A stretch of DNA of 64,000 nucleotides from Chondrilla cf. caribensis (GCA_964020155.1 OZ026551.1:2465018-2529017); one strand, 5' to 3'. Counted from the stretch's first letter, positions 34,275 to 46,328 are shown. Numbers and translations are program-made. The notes: a model not told the origin generated them from the sequence alone.

Positions 34275-34321
34275 GTAGAAATGAAGGAAAGATCAGGATT
34301 GCCTTTGTTAGGCTAGTTTGA
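34275..34321 (+). CDS. Candidate alternative terminal exon, b3 unit
   Basis: Phase 1 after ATTCTTCAG: GRNEGKIRIAFVRLV and TGA. Confidence 0.38.
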
Positions 34322-34869
34322 AGGCTTCACCTTTGTAGAATGCATGTCTTATAAACCAGATACTCTTTTCTCGTGAAAGCGTTCGTTGCAAGGTTTCTGG
34401 ACGTTCGTGCAGGTTTAATGAAGGGGAATACCCATTATGCGGTTGGGGTGATTAAAATGGCGTAAAGTCATCGGCAGATCGAAAATGTTCGTGTCTTTTT
34501 CCAGACGCTTTCAGGTACAGTTTGAGCTCTAAGGAACGTGAAGGTGCGCATGCATATTATTTGTACTCACACAGAACTTTCTGTCAATATTTGTATTTGC
34601 GTAGTGAATCCTAAGCAAGTTATAAACTGATTACGTTTATGACATTCTGGAAGCCCTAGAAGTGAAGTAAAATCTTATTGCACGACCCTGTACGGTTTCA
34701 CTCTTAATTCAGATATGCATGTGGTCCCGCTTAGTCCAATGGTTAACCCTGGTTGGTGTACAAGTCTATTTGGTTTGGAATTATCTTCGGTCTTGCATCA
34801 CACCGTGTTCCTTTAGCTATCGGAATAATGAAGTGGTTTCTCCACTCTTCACTCCTCACATACTCGCAC

Positions 34870-35157
34870 CTCTGGTAGGGATGTAGCAGATATACAGACA
34901 CTTTGGCTCAATTCTCAACTCTGTCAAGAGCCCTACCAGAAGTAACTTAGTTATTATGTGGTATGTTCCCTATAAAATAATATAATTGTGTACTAATGTT
35001 AACTTCAACATAGGATTGTCATTATAGCTGATCAATGCGTTGCTAGGCAATTAATTAACCAATTATTATACTAACAATTATGTTAAGTGTGCAAAAGCAA
35101 AGGAAAAAGTGCAAAATGCACAGATTTCTGTGCATTTTGCACTTTGATCTACCCTTC
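34870..35157 (+). repeat. Foldback repeat family R1, copy at 34.9 kb
   Basis: Same arms and tail as at 30.5 kb; part of the nested duplication. Confidence 0.45.
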
Positions 35158-35186
35158 CAATATGCAACCCAATATTTTAAAGCACA

Positions 35187-35421
35187 TACAGTGGAATTGC
35201 ACTAATTTGACTATGGTTTAACTTGAACATCACGCTAGATCAAACAAAGTTCCAACTCCCTGGACAAGCACTATACGCAAGTATAGGAAAGTCTCTCATT
35301 GCCAATCGCGTTAACAGGAACATTTTAGAGGAAATTCAATACTTTCAGTAACTGGAACTCTCAATAACTGGAACTTTCCATGCGATCCCCTAGAGGTTCC
35401 AGTTAACGAGATTCCACTGTA
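35187..35421. mobile_element. Tigger/pogo-type MITE R4, second full copy
   Basis: TACAGTGGAATTGCACTAAT to AGATTCCACTGTA. About 25 bp longer than the copy at 30780, which has an internal deletion. Confidence 0.6.
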
Positions 35422-35718
35422 TATGTTTGCATGTACCCTTAACTGGAGGTGGTACAGACCTCATGTAAACGTTTGCATGCAATCACAACTGATGTATGTA
35501 TGTACAAATACAACATGTGTATCCAACCAAAATTATGGTTATATAAATACATGCAGTACCATGAATATTACCAATATTATGACACCTATGTATGTATGTA
35601 TATAAAATTGGATATGCGTTATTATAATATTGTATACATGCTATATACATATTGTATATCCGTACTGTACATATAGGCTTATAAGTAAGTGAATTTGAGC
35701 CTACTTTTCTGTCTATAG

Positions 35719-35895
35719 CTATTTGCCACCTCCACCACAAGGAAGGGCTGTTGACCAAAGAGGAGTGTGTTAGCATCAATGAGACACTTGGAAACTGGTG
35801 TAAAGTTGTTGTCCACAAAAGAAGTGAAGAGGCAGTGAGAATTGTGGACATTCTTGAAGGTCATGGATTAGATGATGAAGCACAGAGAATCAAAG
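35719..35895 (+). CDS. Cassette exon type b4, copy 2
   Basis: 177 nt, phase 1-1, TCTATAG acceptor, AAAG|GTTAGC donor. It codes HLHHKEGLLTKEECVSINE, VVVHKRSEEAVRIVDILEGH, EAQRIKG. Intact. Confidence 0.6.
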
Positions 35896-36624
35896 GTTAG
35901 CTAGTTATTGTGTATGTGTGTATTGTTGAGTATTTATGTATGAATGTATGTCTGGATATTCTGTATTGTGTTCTGACATGTGTGTGTGTGTGTGTTTGTA
36001 CGTATGCGTATGTGGGAGGTGCATGTATGTGCATGAGTGTATGGGTGTGTACGTGGTGTGTATGGGTGAGTGTGATGTGTACATACATATGTAAAAATGT
36101 GCTATTATACAAATGTCCATGTGTTTACTGTACGTGTACTGTGTACATGTTAAATCAACTAATTTAAAAATCTAAAACCATTATTGTTCTTTGCAGTGGT
36201 TGAAACATACGTATATGATGTACAATATATGTTGTCATTCTTACTAGACATGGGATTACAATAGACAGGTGTAAAATTAACATGTGTGGAGGTAGGATCT
36301 AGCTATTAGGCTCTGATAGCTAGATCCTTCATGTAAATACACACATGCATACACACATATTACACACATACATGTACACAGAAGCACGCACGCACACACA
36401 CACATGTACACACACATGCACATACACTATACTGTCACTTGACACACACTAAAGATGTTTACATGATGTTTAGAACTGGTTTCTAAACAATATTTTGTAA
36501 GATCTCTAAAATGTGTTAGCAGATCCACAGTTCTCTCCTACTAGTGTACCGGTATATTTATACATAAAATACTTGCTATTGTTCCTGTACTGTAGCTAGC
36601 TACTTATGTGTTTGTGGTCAACAG

Positions 36625-36730
36625 AAGAGATGTTGAAATCAAAGAGGTCAGGGAACTGAGTTCAGATATTGATATTGGCAGAAGTGATTCTCAGAGCAAA
36701 GCTCAAGAGGGAAACATATCTCATGTGTAG
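36625..36730 (+). CDS. Possible terminal exon with SSDID motif, b4 unit
   Basis: Same frame and stop position as 32232-32337: EIKEVRELSSDIDIGRSDSQ, then SKAQEGNISHV. Confidence 0.28.
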
Positions 36731-36844
36731 TCTACATAGATTCTGTGTTCAGAGAGTCAACACCTGTACTCGTGTTGTATCAGATTCAGTGTGTACCTGT
36801 TATGTGTGTACACTCCTTGACTATGGTGTACAGATATTGTGTAA

Positions 36845-37092
36845 TGTGTGCTAGTTGTGAGTGTGCGGGTGGATGTGATGGTCGTGAGTGAGTGGGTGGA
36901 TGTGATGGTCGTGAGTGAGCGGGTGGATGTGATGGTCGTGAGTGAGTGGGTGGATATGATGGTTGAGTGAGTGGGTGGGTGGATGTGATGGTCGTGAGTG
37001 AGTGGGTGGATATGATGGTTGAGTGAGTGGGTGGGTGGATGTGATGGTCGTGAGTGAGTGGTGGATGTGATGGTTGTAAGTGAATGGGTGAT
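36845..37092 (+). repeat. 27-bp minisatellite, type b4 unit
   Basis: About nine units of the GATGGTCGTGAGTGAGTGGG family. Confidence 0.8.
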
Positions 37093-37133
37093 AGTATGTG
37101 CTAACAGCAGTCTATTCTTCTTGTCTTCTTCAG

Positions 37134-37180
37134 GTAGAGATGAAGGAAAGAACAGGACTGCCTTTGTTAGGCTAACTTGA
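37134..37180 (+). CDS. Candidate alternative terminal exon, b4 unit
   Basis: Phase 1 after TCTTCTTCAG: GRDEGKNRTAFVRLT and TGA. Confidence 0.38.
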
Positions 37181-37833
37181 AGGCTTCACCTTTGTATATC
37201 ATTATAGAATGCATGTCGTATAAACCAGATACTCTATTCTCGTGAAAGCGTTCGTTGCGAGGTTTCTGGACGTTCGTGCATGCAGGTTAATGAAGGGGAA
37301 TACTTATCATGAGGCTGGGGTGATTAAAATGGCGTCAACATAATCGACACATGGAAATTAAAATGTTCGTGTTCTTCTCCAGACGATTTCTGGCATTTGA
37401 GCTCTGAACAGCATGGTGAGCATATCACTCGTATCACTTGCACTTGTATATTATTTGTTGGCATACAGAAATTTCTGTCAGTATTGGTATTTACGTAGTG
37501 AATCCCAAGCAAGTTATAAACTGATTACGTTTATGACGTTCTGGTAGTTCTCGAAGTGGAGTAAAATCCTATTGCACGACTCTTTACGGTTCCACTCTCA
37601 ATTTAGATATGTGATCCAGCTTAGTCCAATGGTTAACCCTGGCTGTTGTACAAGGCTCTTTGGTTTGGACTCATCTTCGGTCTTGTATCACACCGTGTTC
37701 CTTTATTTGGATAATGATGTGGTTTCTCCAATCCTTACCCCTCACATACTTACACTGCACGTATACCTTCTAATGATGTGAGAAGCTCCAGTACTTGTTA
37801 CAGTATCTTGATCTGTGTGTCTTGTTTTTGCAG

Positions 37834-38033
37834 GACTTGAAATTCTACATCAAAGAGAAGGTCTCATTACAACGGCAGAATGTGAAAGAATTGGAAGTAC
37901 TCGTTCTATATAGATAGACACGAAGTGGTGGCTCAAATAATTCTAGCTAAAAGTATTAGTGAAAGTTTGAAAATTTGTGAGATTTCTTAGCAATATCAAT
38001 AATTGGAAAGCCATTACATTAACCATATCAAAG
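37834..38033 (+). pseudogene. Cassette exon type d1, copy 2; broken
   Basis: Acceptor TTTGCAG and donor AAAG|GTGTGT survive and the start reads GLEILHQREGLITTAECERI. After AGTACT the exon is two bases longer than the copy 1 exon and the frame hits TAG within a few codons; a second TAG lies further on (ATTTCTTAG). A decayed duplicate of the d2 exon at 42598. Confidence 0.7.
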
Positions 38034-38766
38034 GTGTGTCTGTGTGTGATCTGTGTATAATGTACTCTAAATTTGTACAGTTTTCCATGAAATGGTAGTA
38101 ATAATTTCCAAATGCATTACTTGATAACATTATTCTGTGTTAATTGTGAGAATTGTTGTTAATCCAGGACCATGTTATACGCAGGGTTACCCCGAAGGGT
38201 GCTCCTTTTCCCTTTTCTCTGTTCTGTGACAACACATTTTTTTGTTAGAACAAAGTATGTGAGGCCTTGTACCAGAATCAACTAAATTATAGCAATAAAC
38301 AAGATTTATCTATGATTTAGTATCCCCCCTAAGTGATTTCAATAAACTAACTCAACAGGTAGAACACTTATCTTCAATTTGAGTTTAGTATAGTCTAGAT
38401 ATTTATTATAATGTGTTAAGTGTTAATTTAAAAGCAATATTGATAATTATACATCAAAACATTCACAGTGAACCCTCTCCCTTTACTTTCTTTCTGGGGG
38501 AAACACTGTTATATATGTGATATTCTATCCACCATGTGTATTTGTGCAAGTTTATATTCATTATTAATTTCTGAATAAGAATTTGGATAGTCTACTCACC
38601 TTGTTGATACAACCCTTTTTCTCTCAATTTCCTAAACTACACTGTAGTTGTGCTTTTCCCATTTGATTTGACACAGATAATAAATTCCTATTTAAAGGCA
38701 TTTTTGACATATATTATGTAGTACATGTCTGCAAGTTCTTTCTGGGTATGTATGTACGTATGTACG

Positions 38767-38944
38767 TACAGTAAATTCTTGTTAATCCGCAACTGCCTTA
38801 TCCGCCCAAATTTTAATCCACCACAATTTCCCTGTACCAATATAATGTACAAGTACTAACGAATATGCAGTTAATCCACCAAACCTGTTAATCCACCATA
38901 TTCTTTGAAAACAAATTGCAGCTGATTAACGAGTATTCACTGTA
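38767..38944. mobile_element. Small inverted-repeat element R3
   Basis: TACAGTAAATTCTTGTTAATC to GATTAACGAGTATTCACTGTA; ends are imperfect inverted repeats. Confidence 0.55.
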
Positions 38945-39221
38945 TGTATATGTTGCCACTGTAATGTATTTTTATTTGACACATATGCACGCTGCACGCT
39001 CACTCACTCCAGGGCTTTCTCCCCTTCAGAAAGGAAGCCGGATGTTACTGGAAACCATTTGGTTTCAAAAGAGAAGTGCTGTTAATTGTTAATTGTGGAA
39101 TTGTTTACGTATTTAGTCCAGGTAATGAGACCACCTCAGTGATAGGGCCACTATTTCCTAGCCCTTGAAATACCTGTGATGTATCACTGGCTGCACATTG
39201 TCAAGATCAGAATTAGGACCA

Positions 39222-39274
39222 CCTCACAATTGAGACCACTTTGAGTAGTCCCATAGGTGGTCTCAATTGTGAGG
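39222..39274. repeat. Foldback with 18-bp arms
   Basis: CCTCACAATTGAGACCAC (39222-39239) and its exact reverse complement (39257-39274), beside the 26-bp minisatellite, whose unit resembles the element's end (GAGGTCCTACTGTAC). Confidence 0.8.
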
Positions 39275-39279
39275 TTCTA

Positions 39280-39555
39280 CTGTACTTCAACTGGTCCCTT
39301 AGATGGTCTTGATCGTGAGGTCCTACTGTACACACACATAGAGGTCCTACTGTAGACACACTAGTAGAGGTCCTACTGTACACACACTAGTAGAGGTCCT
39401 ATTGTACACACACTAATAGAGGTCCTATTGTACACACACTAGTAGAGGTCCCACTGTACACACACTAGTAGAGGTCCTACTGTACGCACACTAGCAGAGG
39501 TCCTACTGTACAAACACTAGTAGAGGTCCTACTGTACACACACTAGTAGAGGTCT
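39280..39555 (+). repeat. 26-bp minisatellite
   Basis: About ten units of GTCCTACTGTACACACACTA followed by GTAGAG. Confidence 0.9.
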
Positions 39556-39589
39556 ATTTTGATCTCATACCGGAGAGCCCCTTTGATGA

Positions 39590-39591
<2 letters not shown>

Positions 39592-39658
<67 letters not shown>
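39592..39658 (+). repeat. (GT)n microsatellite
   Basis: Pure GT tract. Confidence 0.95.
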
Positions 39659-39659
<1 letters not shown>

Positions 39660-40069
39660 TGGTGCTAGGATGGAATCCCTGAGAAAAGACTTAGCTGACA
39701 AAATTAGAAACCTCGTACCTGAGAATTGTGCCACTGTATGAAGTCACCTGACAGTCACCTGACATGTACCCTGCTGAGCATTTCTGTTTTTGTATGTTTC
39801 GAGTCAGTTTTGAACCTCTTGTGTCAAGAACAAGTTATCAGTTGCCAGCCAGGTGCCTGATTGCATGTGCCAGAACCTGTCCTATATTAATATCACTGTA
39901 CATTCATTATAATACTTTCAATATAATGTAATATATTAGTGAATTGCCAGGTTATTTTGAAATTACTATGTTAGAATTAAAGATATACCCATGTACAATA
40001 TGCATGTATGTGCATATGCATTATTATAAGTAATATATAATATATTTTATGTCTGTTTACAGCAACTGC

Positions 40070-40074
<5 letters not shown>

Positions 40075-40118
<44 letters not shown>
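40075..40118 (+). repeat. (TA)n microsatellite
   Basis: Pure TA tract. Confidence 0.95.
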
Positions 40119-40119
<1 letters not shown>

Positions 40120-40463
40120 AAGAATATAACACCACCTACTCAAGGTGATCATATTATTTCTGTAAATTATATAATTATGATCTAAAATGTGTTAGAGCAT
40201 CCACATTTCTCTTCTGTGCTTGTTCTCGTGCACGCGTGCATGGTAACTCGATCGAAGCGAGGTTTCTGCACGTTTCGCAGTTGTAATGTACTAGGGGGAA
40301 TAACCATTACGAGACCATAGATACGTATCTACATGAAACTTGGTTGATTAAAAAATGGTGTCAATGTCATCGACAAGTGAAGAATGTCCATGTGTTTCTC
40401 CAAACAATTTTAAGAGTTTGCTTTCGGAACAGCGGCAAGGTGCGCATATTGCTTTTACACATA

Positions 40464-40469
40464 CGCACG

Positions 40470-40506
<37 letters not shown>
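40464..40506 (+). repeat. (CA)n microsatellite
   Basis: CA tract after CGCACG units. Confidence 0.9.
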
Positions 40507-40508
<2 letters not shown>

Positions 40509-42597
40509 GTCAGCCAGTAAGGTAGCACGAGGTATTTCCGGTCACTCGTAAGAAGTCAGCTCGCTACTCCAAAATACTAAGCTTTCGAGTACAACTTCAA
40601 CGCTGTGCTGGTAGTGTTAACACTGCAACATACCTCACAGCGAAGTCCGTTGCTTCCTTTTCATATCTCCTTTAATAGCGGTAAGTGATAAAACCGTTGT
40701 GGCTACTTCACAAAACTTTCCTTCGTACTATGGAAAGAAGCGAATCCGTTCAGATGAAACTGTGCAGAGTTAAAGTATAATCCTAATGAGGAGATTTTGT
40801 ATCACTTTTAAGGTAGATTCTCACCTGATTGGTATGGGGAGAACAACCTCTAGGTAGAGTAATGTCAGGTATTACGGGACACCTAAGGAAATGTCCTTCA
40901 ATTCAATGGAATGCAATGCCTTATCGGAAAATTACCAGCTAGGATATATAGAGTGGATGTCCTCTATCCACAGGAGTGACTAGACGTCAGTCCAATTCTG
41001 CGTTAAGTTACAAAGTGCTATGTGGAGACCGTCAAGTCAGCCATTTCTGGACACCTCGGGGATTAGAACCCCGTAAGATTATAGTTTAGGTTGGATTTTT
41101 ATAAATATTTAAGTCTATGTTTAATTCCCAATGTTCTCATGGTATAATTGTTTTTGATGGAACCAATACACCAATTTTTCTATAAACAACAACTATTAAA
41201 ACACCATTTCACCCATATATTATGGTATTCTCATCTTTTACTATAATATCTTGTAATTCCTTTGGCTACTACAAAGTTGTTGGGAAGGTGGAAATGGATT
41301 GTTAAATTTCATGCATTCACTTAAATTTTGGCAGCTGATGTAATGTTTGTTCCAAGCAGTGTTAGACAACTACCTAACTTGTGTCCAGAAACTTCCTCCT
41401 CAGTATGTTGGAAACATGGCATGTTTTGTCATGCACATGAGAACATTGCCAGATCATTACATTTTCTATAACATTGCTCACACGTTAAGCTTCAAATTGA
41501 TATGCATTTTGATGATATAAATAGAATAATAATATTATTATGCCATGAGTGGATTCATTATGCAGGGTAAGTAGCAGTGATACCAAAAAATGGCGGCAGT
41601 CATCAGGGGTTGAAAAAAGTAGGCGTACATCCAGGGGAATCGCTACTTTTAGCTAAAACCCACACATTTTGAAGAATATATATCCACGTCACTCACTTCA
41701 TAGATCATACTCCACGTATAATTGTACTAGCCTTGGTAATTTCCAGTGTCCCGGCAGTAATCACCTCCGTCCCAAAATACCCGACATTGCTCTACATCCT
41801 TACATAAAGGGTTGTGTAGACGGCGACGAAATATAATGTATAATATTATAGAACTATTGTTTTGAAACAAGCGATAACACATGTATCTTAAAATGCCTTG
41901 GAATAAGAGAAAGTAGAACATGAAGATATGTCAGGAGCAGAAGGCAGTTATATCTGCCCCTCTACGGCCAACGTAGGCCTGAATTTCAGCCATATTCAGC
42001 CATTGACCGGAAATACCCCATTAACCACAAATTCTGGAGGTTACGGCGGTATTTTAAAAAGATTTTATAATACAAGTGAGCAGCTGATCTGTGCTATTTT
42101 ACTCTGTGAATGAGTATATATGTAGTAGCGTTAGTGGCTATTGTTAGCTTGCTTTTTGTTTACTAGTTCAAGAGCTCTCCTCGAGCAAAATTGTTGAATT
42201 CGAAGAGTGACCAGATATACCCGTTTTAACTTATTTATAGGATTAGCATTGTTCTGTCAGTATTTGTATTTATGTAGTGAATCCCAAGCAAGTTATAAAC
42301 CGAGTATACGTATAGACGTTCTGGTAGCCCTAGATGGCCCTAGTGAAGTAAAATCCTATTGCACACCTCTGTAGGGTTTCGCAAAGGTTTACATGCCAAT
42401 AGCTCTCGATTCAGATATTATAATAATATTATGATCCCACTTAGTTAGGTGGTTAGATTGTGTTCCTTTATTTGGCTAATGATGTGGTTTCTCCACTCCT
42501 CACCCCTCACATACTCACACTGCACGTATACCTTCTAATGATGTCAGAAGCTCCAGTACTAGTTATCTTGATCTGTATATGTCTTCTCTTAATTAAG

Positions 42598-42801
42598 GAC
42601 TTGAAATTCTACATCAAAGAAAAGGTCTCATTACAACGGCAGAATGTGGAAGAATTGGAAGTTCTAGTTCTGTGTATATTGCTTGTTATGAAGTGGTGGC
42701 TCGAATAATTCTAGCTAGAAGTGTTAGTGGAAGTTTCAAACTTTGTGAGATATGTGAGCAATATCAATTATTGGACAGATATGAAGTGAACCGAATCAAA
42801 G
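42598..42801 (+). CDS. Cassette exon type d2, copy 2
   Basis: 204 nt, phase 1-1, acceptor AATTAAG, donor AAAG|GTGTGT. It codes GLEILHQRKGLITTAECGRI, VVARIILARSVSGSFKLCEI, VNRIKG. Intact; two residues longer than the copy 1 exon. Confidence 0.55.
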
Positions 42802-43196
42802 GTGTGTCTGCGTGTGATCTGTGTATAATTTACTCTATATTTGTACAGTTTTCCATGAAATGGTAGTAATATTTTCCAAATGCATTACTCGATGGCATTA
42901 TACTGTGTGAATTGTTGTTAATTCAGGACCATGTTATATGCCATGGTGATATTTTATCCGCCAAGTTTATTTGTACGAATTTACTTTTATTATTATCTGA
43001 ATAAAAAATTGGATAGTCAACTCGTCTTATTTTCCCCTCAGTTTCCTAAACTTCACTATAGTTATACGTTCCCCGTTTGATTTGACACAGATAATTTTAG
43101 GCAATGTAAAATCTTATTGAAGAGCATGTTTGACATATTATATGTAGTACATGTATGCAATTTCCTTGTCTGTGTGTATTTACGTATGTACGTATG

Positions 43197-43375
43197 TACA
43201 ATGAATTCTCGTTAATCTGCCACTGCCTTATCCGCCCAAACTTTAATCTGCCACATTTTCCAAGTACCGATAATAATGTACAAGCACTGATGAATAGCCA
43301 GTTTATCTGCCAAACTCGTTAATCCACCATATTCTTTGAAAATGAATTGTGGCAGATTAACCAGTATTCACTGTA
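43197..43375. mobile_element. Small inverted-repeat element R3
   Basis: TACAATGAATTCTCGTTAATC to GATTAACCAGTATTCACTGTA; third copy in a type d unit. Confidence 0.55.
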
Positions 43376-43547
43376 TGTATATTTCACTATGGTAATGTAT
43401 TCATATTATGTGTACATATGCATAATTATTATGCACTTGTGTGTACATACATACATAATATTATGTTGGTGTGTACTATGTATTTGTTCATGAGACTACG
43501 TATACAGGATATTTGCATGTACAAGTATGTACAATATGTGTGTGTGT

Positions 43548-44119
43548 GATACCCGTGGGGCGGAAAAAAATTCGCAAGGAATAATTTTCACTACTTTTGT
43601 GAATGGCTCAAATTCATGAAATTTTAAGCGCAAAAGTTTCTTTGTGCGAAATTTACCCTGAGAACATTTTTGAAATTTCGTTTATATATGATGGGTACAT
43701 ATCAACAGAAGGTCTTCTAGAACCGGTAATCGTACAAATGATAGAACCATTACGTTCTAAATATAGTGCAAAGACCCTGGAGATTTTGGGAGGAATGTGT
43801 CCCACGATGTCGTCGTTTTGTTTCATAGCGATTGCACAACGATCATTTGCATTGTCACTCACTCTCTCGAACACTTAAGTTCTTCGCCAATCGTAGCATC
43901 CCAGATCTCCTTATAGGTGTGATATCCCCTCTCAGAACTTTGAATCGAAAGCGTTTCTCCTGCCATAGGATCCTACCGATTGCCACACTACCATTGTCAA
44001 GGTGATCAGCCAATTAACGATACACGTGAACGACTATGATGTCAATGTACAGAGAAAACCTGCATTTTCAGTGTGAATTCGCAAAATTTTCTTCTGCGAA
44101 TCCCCCCCCCCCTAAAGTA
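43548..44119. mobile_element. Inserted element in copy 2 before c1
   Basis: About 570 bp from CCCGTGGGGCGGAAAAAAAT to TTCTGCGAATCC and a C tract. In copy 1 the GT tract passes directly into ATTTACATGCATAA (about 9880). The ends carry TTCGCA/TGCGAA in inverted order. It includes a 91-codon plus frame (43603-43878) with no recognised domain. Probably a non-autonomous transposon. Confidence 0.5.
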
Positions 44120-44256
44120 TTTACATGCATAAGTTATGTTGCATGTGTGTCTTTTGTATTGTATTCAATGTGGTATTCCAAAGTATGTCTATCTTCTCCA
44201 TGAAGTGATTTGATACTCTACTTGGTTATAGTATCATTTGATGACATTGTTTCCAG

Positions 44257-44433
44257 TTCTTGTGGATGTTTATCATAAGGAACAGCTAGTGACAAAAGAG
44301 GAAGCTGAAAAGACTGCTACTATTGTATGGAGGTGGACAGAAGCTGTTGTCACCAAAGATGTTGTTACTGCTGCAAGAATAGGTTATATCTTGGATAAAT
44401 ATGGCTTCAATGATGTTGCACGACACATTAGAG
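44257..44433 (+). CDS. Cassette exon type c1, copy 2
   Basis: 177 nt, phase 1-1, acceptor GTTTCCAG, donor GTAAGT. It codes VLVDVYHKEQLVTKEEAEKTA, EAVVTKDVVTAARIGYIL, VARHIRG. Intact. Confidence 0.62.
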
Positions 44434-44780
44434 GTAAGTGTGTGTACTCTCGTCTGTGTGTATAAATACTGTACAGATCCCTTTGAAAAGGCACAATAGG
44501 CATGATATTTGTACATACAAGTGTATGTGTGTGGTGCATGTACATGCATAATTGTATGTTGTATGTGTGTGAGTGTGTGCCATATAATTGTGTACAAAGT
44601 ATCCATTTTCTAGTTTAAAAATTAATAGTTGCCATGCATTTGCAATTCAGGAAATTTTAAAATGATGCACTACGACATGTGTGTGATTGTTGGTATGGCA
44701 ATGTCTGTCTATCCTCTCCATGTACATATGAAGTGATTTTGTGAGTTGGTTACAGTATCATTTGATGACATTGTTTCCAG

Positions 44781-44950
44781 TTCTTGTGGATGTTTATCAT
44801 AAGGAAACGCTAGTGACAAAAGAGGAAGCTTTGAAGGCTCTTTCTAGTGCATGGTGGTGGGAAAAATTGGCCGTTGCCAAAGATAGTGTAATGGCTACAA
44901 GAATAGCTAATGTTTTGGATAAGTCAATGATGTTGCACAACACATTAGAG
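44781..44950 (+). pseudogene. Cassette exon type c2, copy 2; 7-bp deletion
   Basis: 170 nt rather than 177. It starts well (VLVDVYHKETLVTKEEALKA, AVAKDSVMATRIANVLDK), then lacks seven bases between TTGGATAA and TCAATGATG. The frame shifts before helix 5 and the donor (GTACGT) is in the wrong phase, so inclusion would derail later cassettes. Confidence 0.65.
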
Positions 44951-45327
44951 GTACGTACATTAAGTGTGTATACTTTTGCCTTTATAAGTACTGTATGGGA
45001 TCCTTTAAAAAGCATGATTATCTTGAATATTATCTGTATGCTTCATTCATTCATCTCATGTACTCACTGTATGTGTGCATGTACATATACCGTATATGGC
45101 GTGTGTGTATTTTTGAATATACATACATATGATGCATACATATTGTTCATTGCTACAATTACATGTGTAGTCCTTGACACTGCCCATACCATTCAGGAGA
45201 TTTGGTATTTTAATTTGATGCACTATGACGTGTGTGATTGTTAGTATTCCAAAGTCTGTCTATCCTCTTCATGTACATATGAAGTGATTTGATACTCTAC
45301 AGTATCATTTGATGACATTGTTTCCAG

Positions 45328-45516
45328 TTGTTGTGGATGTTTATTATAAGGAACAGCTAGTGACAAAAGAGGAAGCTGAAAAGGTTGCTTCAGATGTACA
45401 GAGGTGGGAACGGAGGTGGGTAGAAGTTGCTGTCACCAAAGATGTTGTTACTGCTGCAAGAATAGGTGACAGCTTGGACAAATATAGGCACAATGATGTT
45501 GCACGACAAATTAGAG
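45328..45516 (+). CDS. Cassette exon type c3, copy 2
   Basis: 189 nt, phase 1-1, donor GTAAAT. It codes VVVDVYYKEQLVTKEEAEKVA, RRWVEVAVTKDVVTAARIGD, VARQIRG. It has the same four-residue loop insertion as c1 of copy 1 (10025). Confidence 0.6.
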
Positions 45517-45805
45517 GTAAATGTGTGTCCTCACGTCGTGTGTATAAATACTGTACGGGATCCCTTGTGTAATTGTAGGTTGTATGTGTGTGATTGTGTG
45601 GCATATAATTGTGTACAATGTATGCATTTTCTAGTTATTAAATTAACAATTACCGTTCATTCGCAATCCATCACATTTTAATTTGATGCACTATGATGTG
45701 TGTGTGGTTGTTGGTATTCCAAAGTCTGTCTATCCTCTCCATGTGCATATGAAGTGATTTTATACTCTACTTGGTTACAGTATCATTTGATGACATTGTT
45801 TCCAG

Positions 45806-46009
45806 TTGTTGTGGATGTTTAAGGAACAGCTCGTGGCAAAAGAGGAGCTGGTTTGAAGTTTGTTTCTAGCGTATATTCTGATGTATGGGAAGGCAGGTGG
45901 GAAAGGAGGTGGGCACAAGTTGCTGTCACCAAGGATGCTAGAACTGCTGCAAGAAGAGGTGACATCTTGGATATGTATGGCTTCAATGATGCTGCAAAAT
46001 ACATTAGAG
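45806..46009 (+). pseudogene. Cassette exon type c4, copy 2; early stop
   Basis: Acceptor GTTTCCAG and donor GTAAAT are kept. Five bases are missing after GGATGTTTA, giving VVVDV and TAA. The rest (AVTKDARTAARRGDILDMYG, AAKYIRG) is still recognisable in another frame. Confidence 0.65.
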
Positions 46010-46298
46010 GTAAATGTGTGTACTCTTGTCTGTGTGTATAAATACTGTGCAGGATCCCTTTGAAAAGGCAAAATTATCTTGAATATTAGCTGTATGCTGC
46101 ATTCATGCATTTCTTGTACTCTCTGTATGTGTGTGTACATTGATCATTATAGTAAATTACATGTGTTAGTGAATGTGTGCTCCAAATAGCATGTGTGTTT
46201 GTAAGTGTGTGTTAACAATTACTATATAATTATAGTATGCCTGCGTTGGTTGTAGGTTATTAGTTTATGTGTTGCTGTTCACATGTACGTACATGCCT

Positions 46299-46328
46299 GT
46301 GTGTGTGTGTGTGTGTGTTTGTGTGTGT

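Larger units (their letters stand above)
28865..37640 (+). repeat. Nested tandem duplication, about 4.43 kb unit
   Basis: Type b cassettes at 29179, 31292, 33641 and 35719 form two pairs spaced by about 4.43-4.46 kb (29179 to 33641, 31292 to 35719). Intron sequence, minisatellite, candidate terminal exon and conserved block repeat in the same order. The join near 33218 switches from the TTAGTCCAATGGTTAA block into the middle of the Tigger-like element known from 30.85 kb, which marks an unequal exchange breakpoint. Confidence 0.7.
38034..42597 (+). other. Long intron between d1 and d2
   Basis: It holds the R3 element (38767-38944), a foldback and 26-bp minisatellite (39.2-39.56 kb), GT, TA and CA tracts, a diverged copy of the conserved block (about 40.2-40.46 kb) and otherwise unassigned sequence. 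The frames at 41727-41921 (-) and 41928-42113 (+) show no domain. Confidence 0.5.

Noticed and set aside
41727..42113. Frames on both strands near 41.9 kb as a small gene
   Set aside because: No start context, splice sites or domain; the strands overlap little but neither has support.
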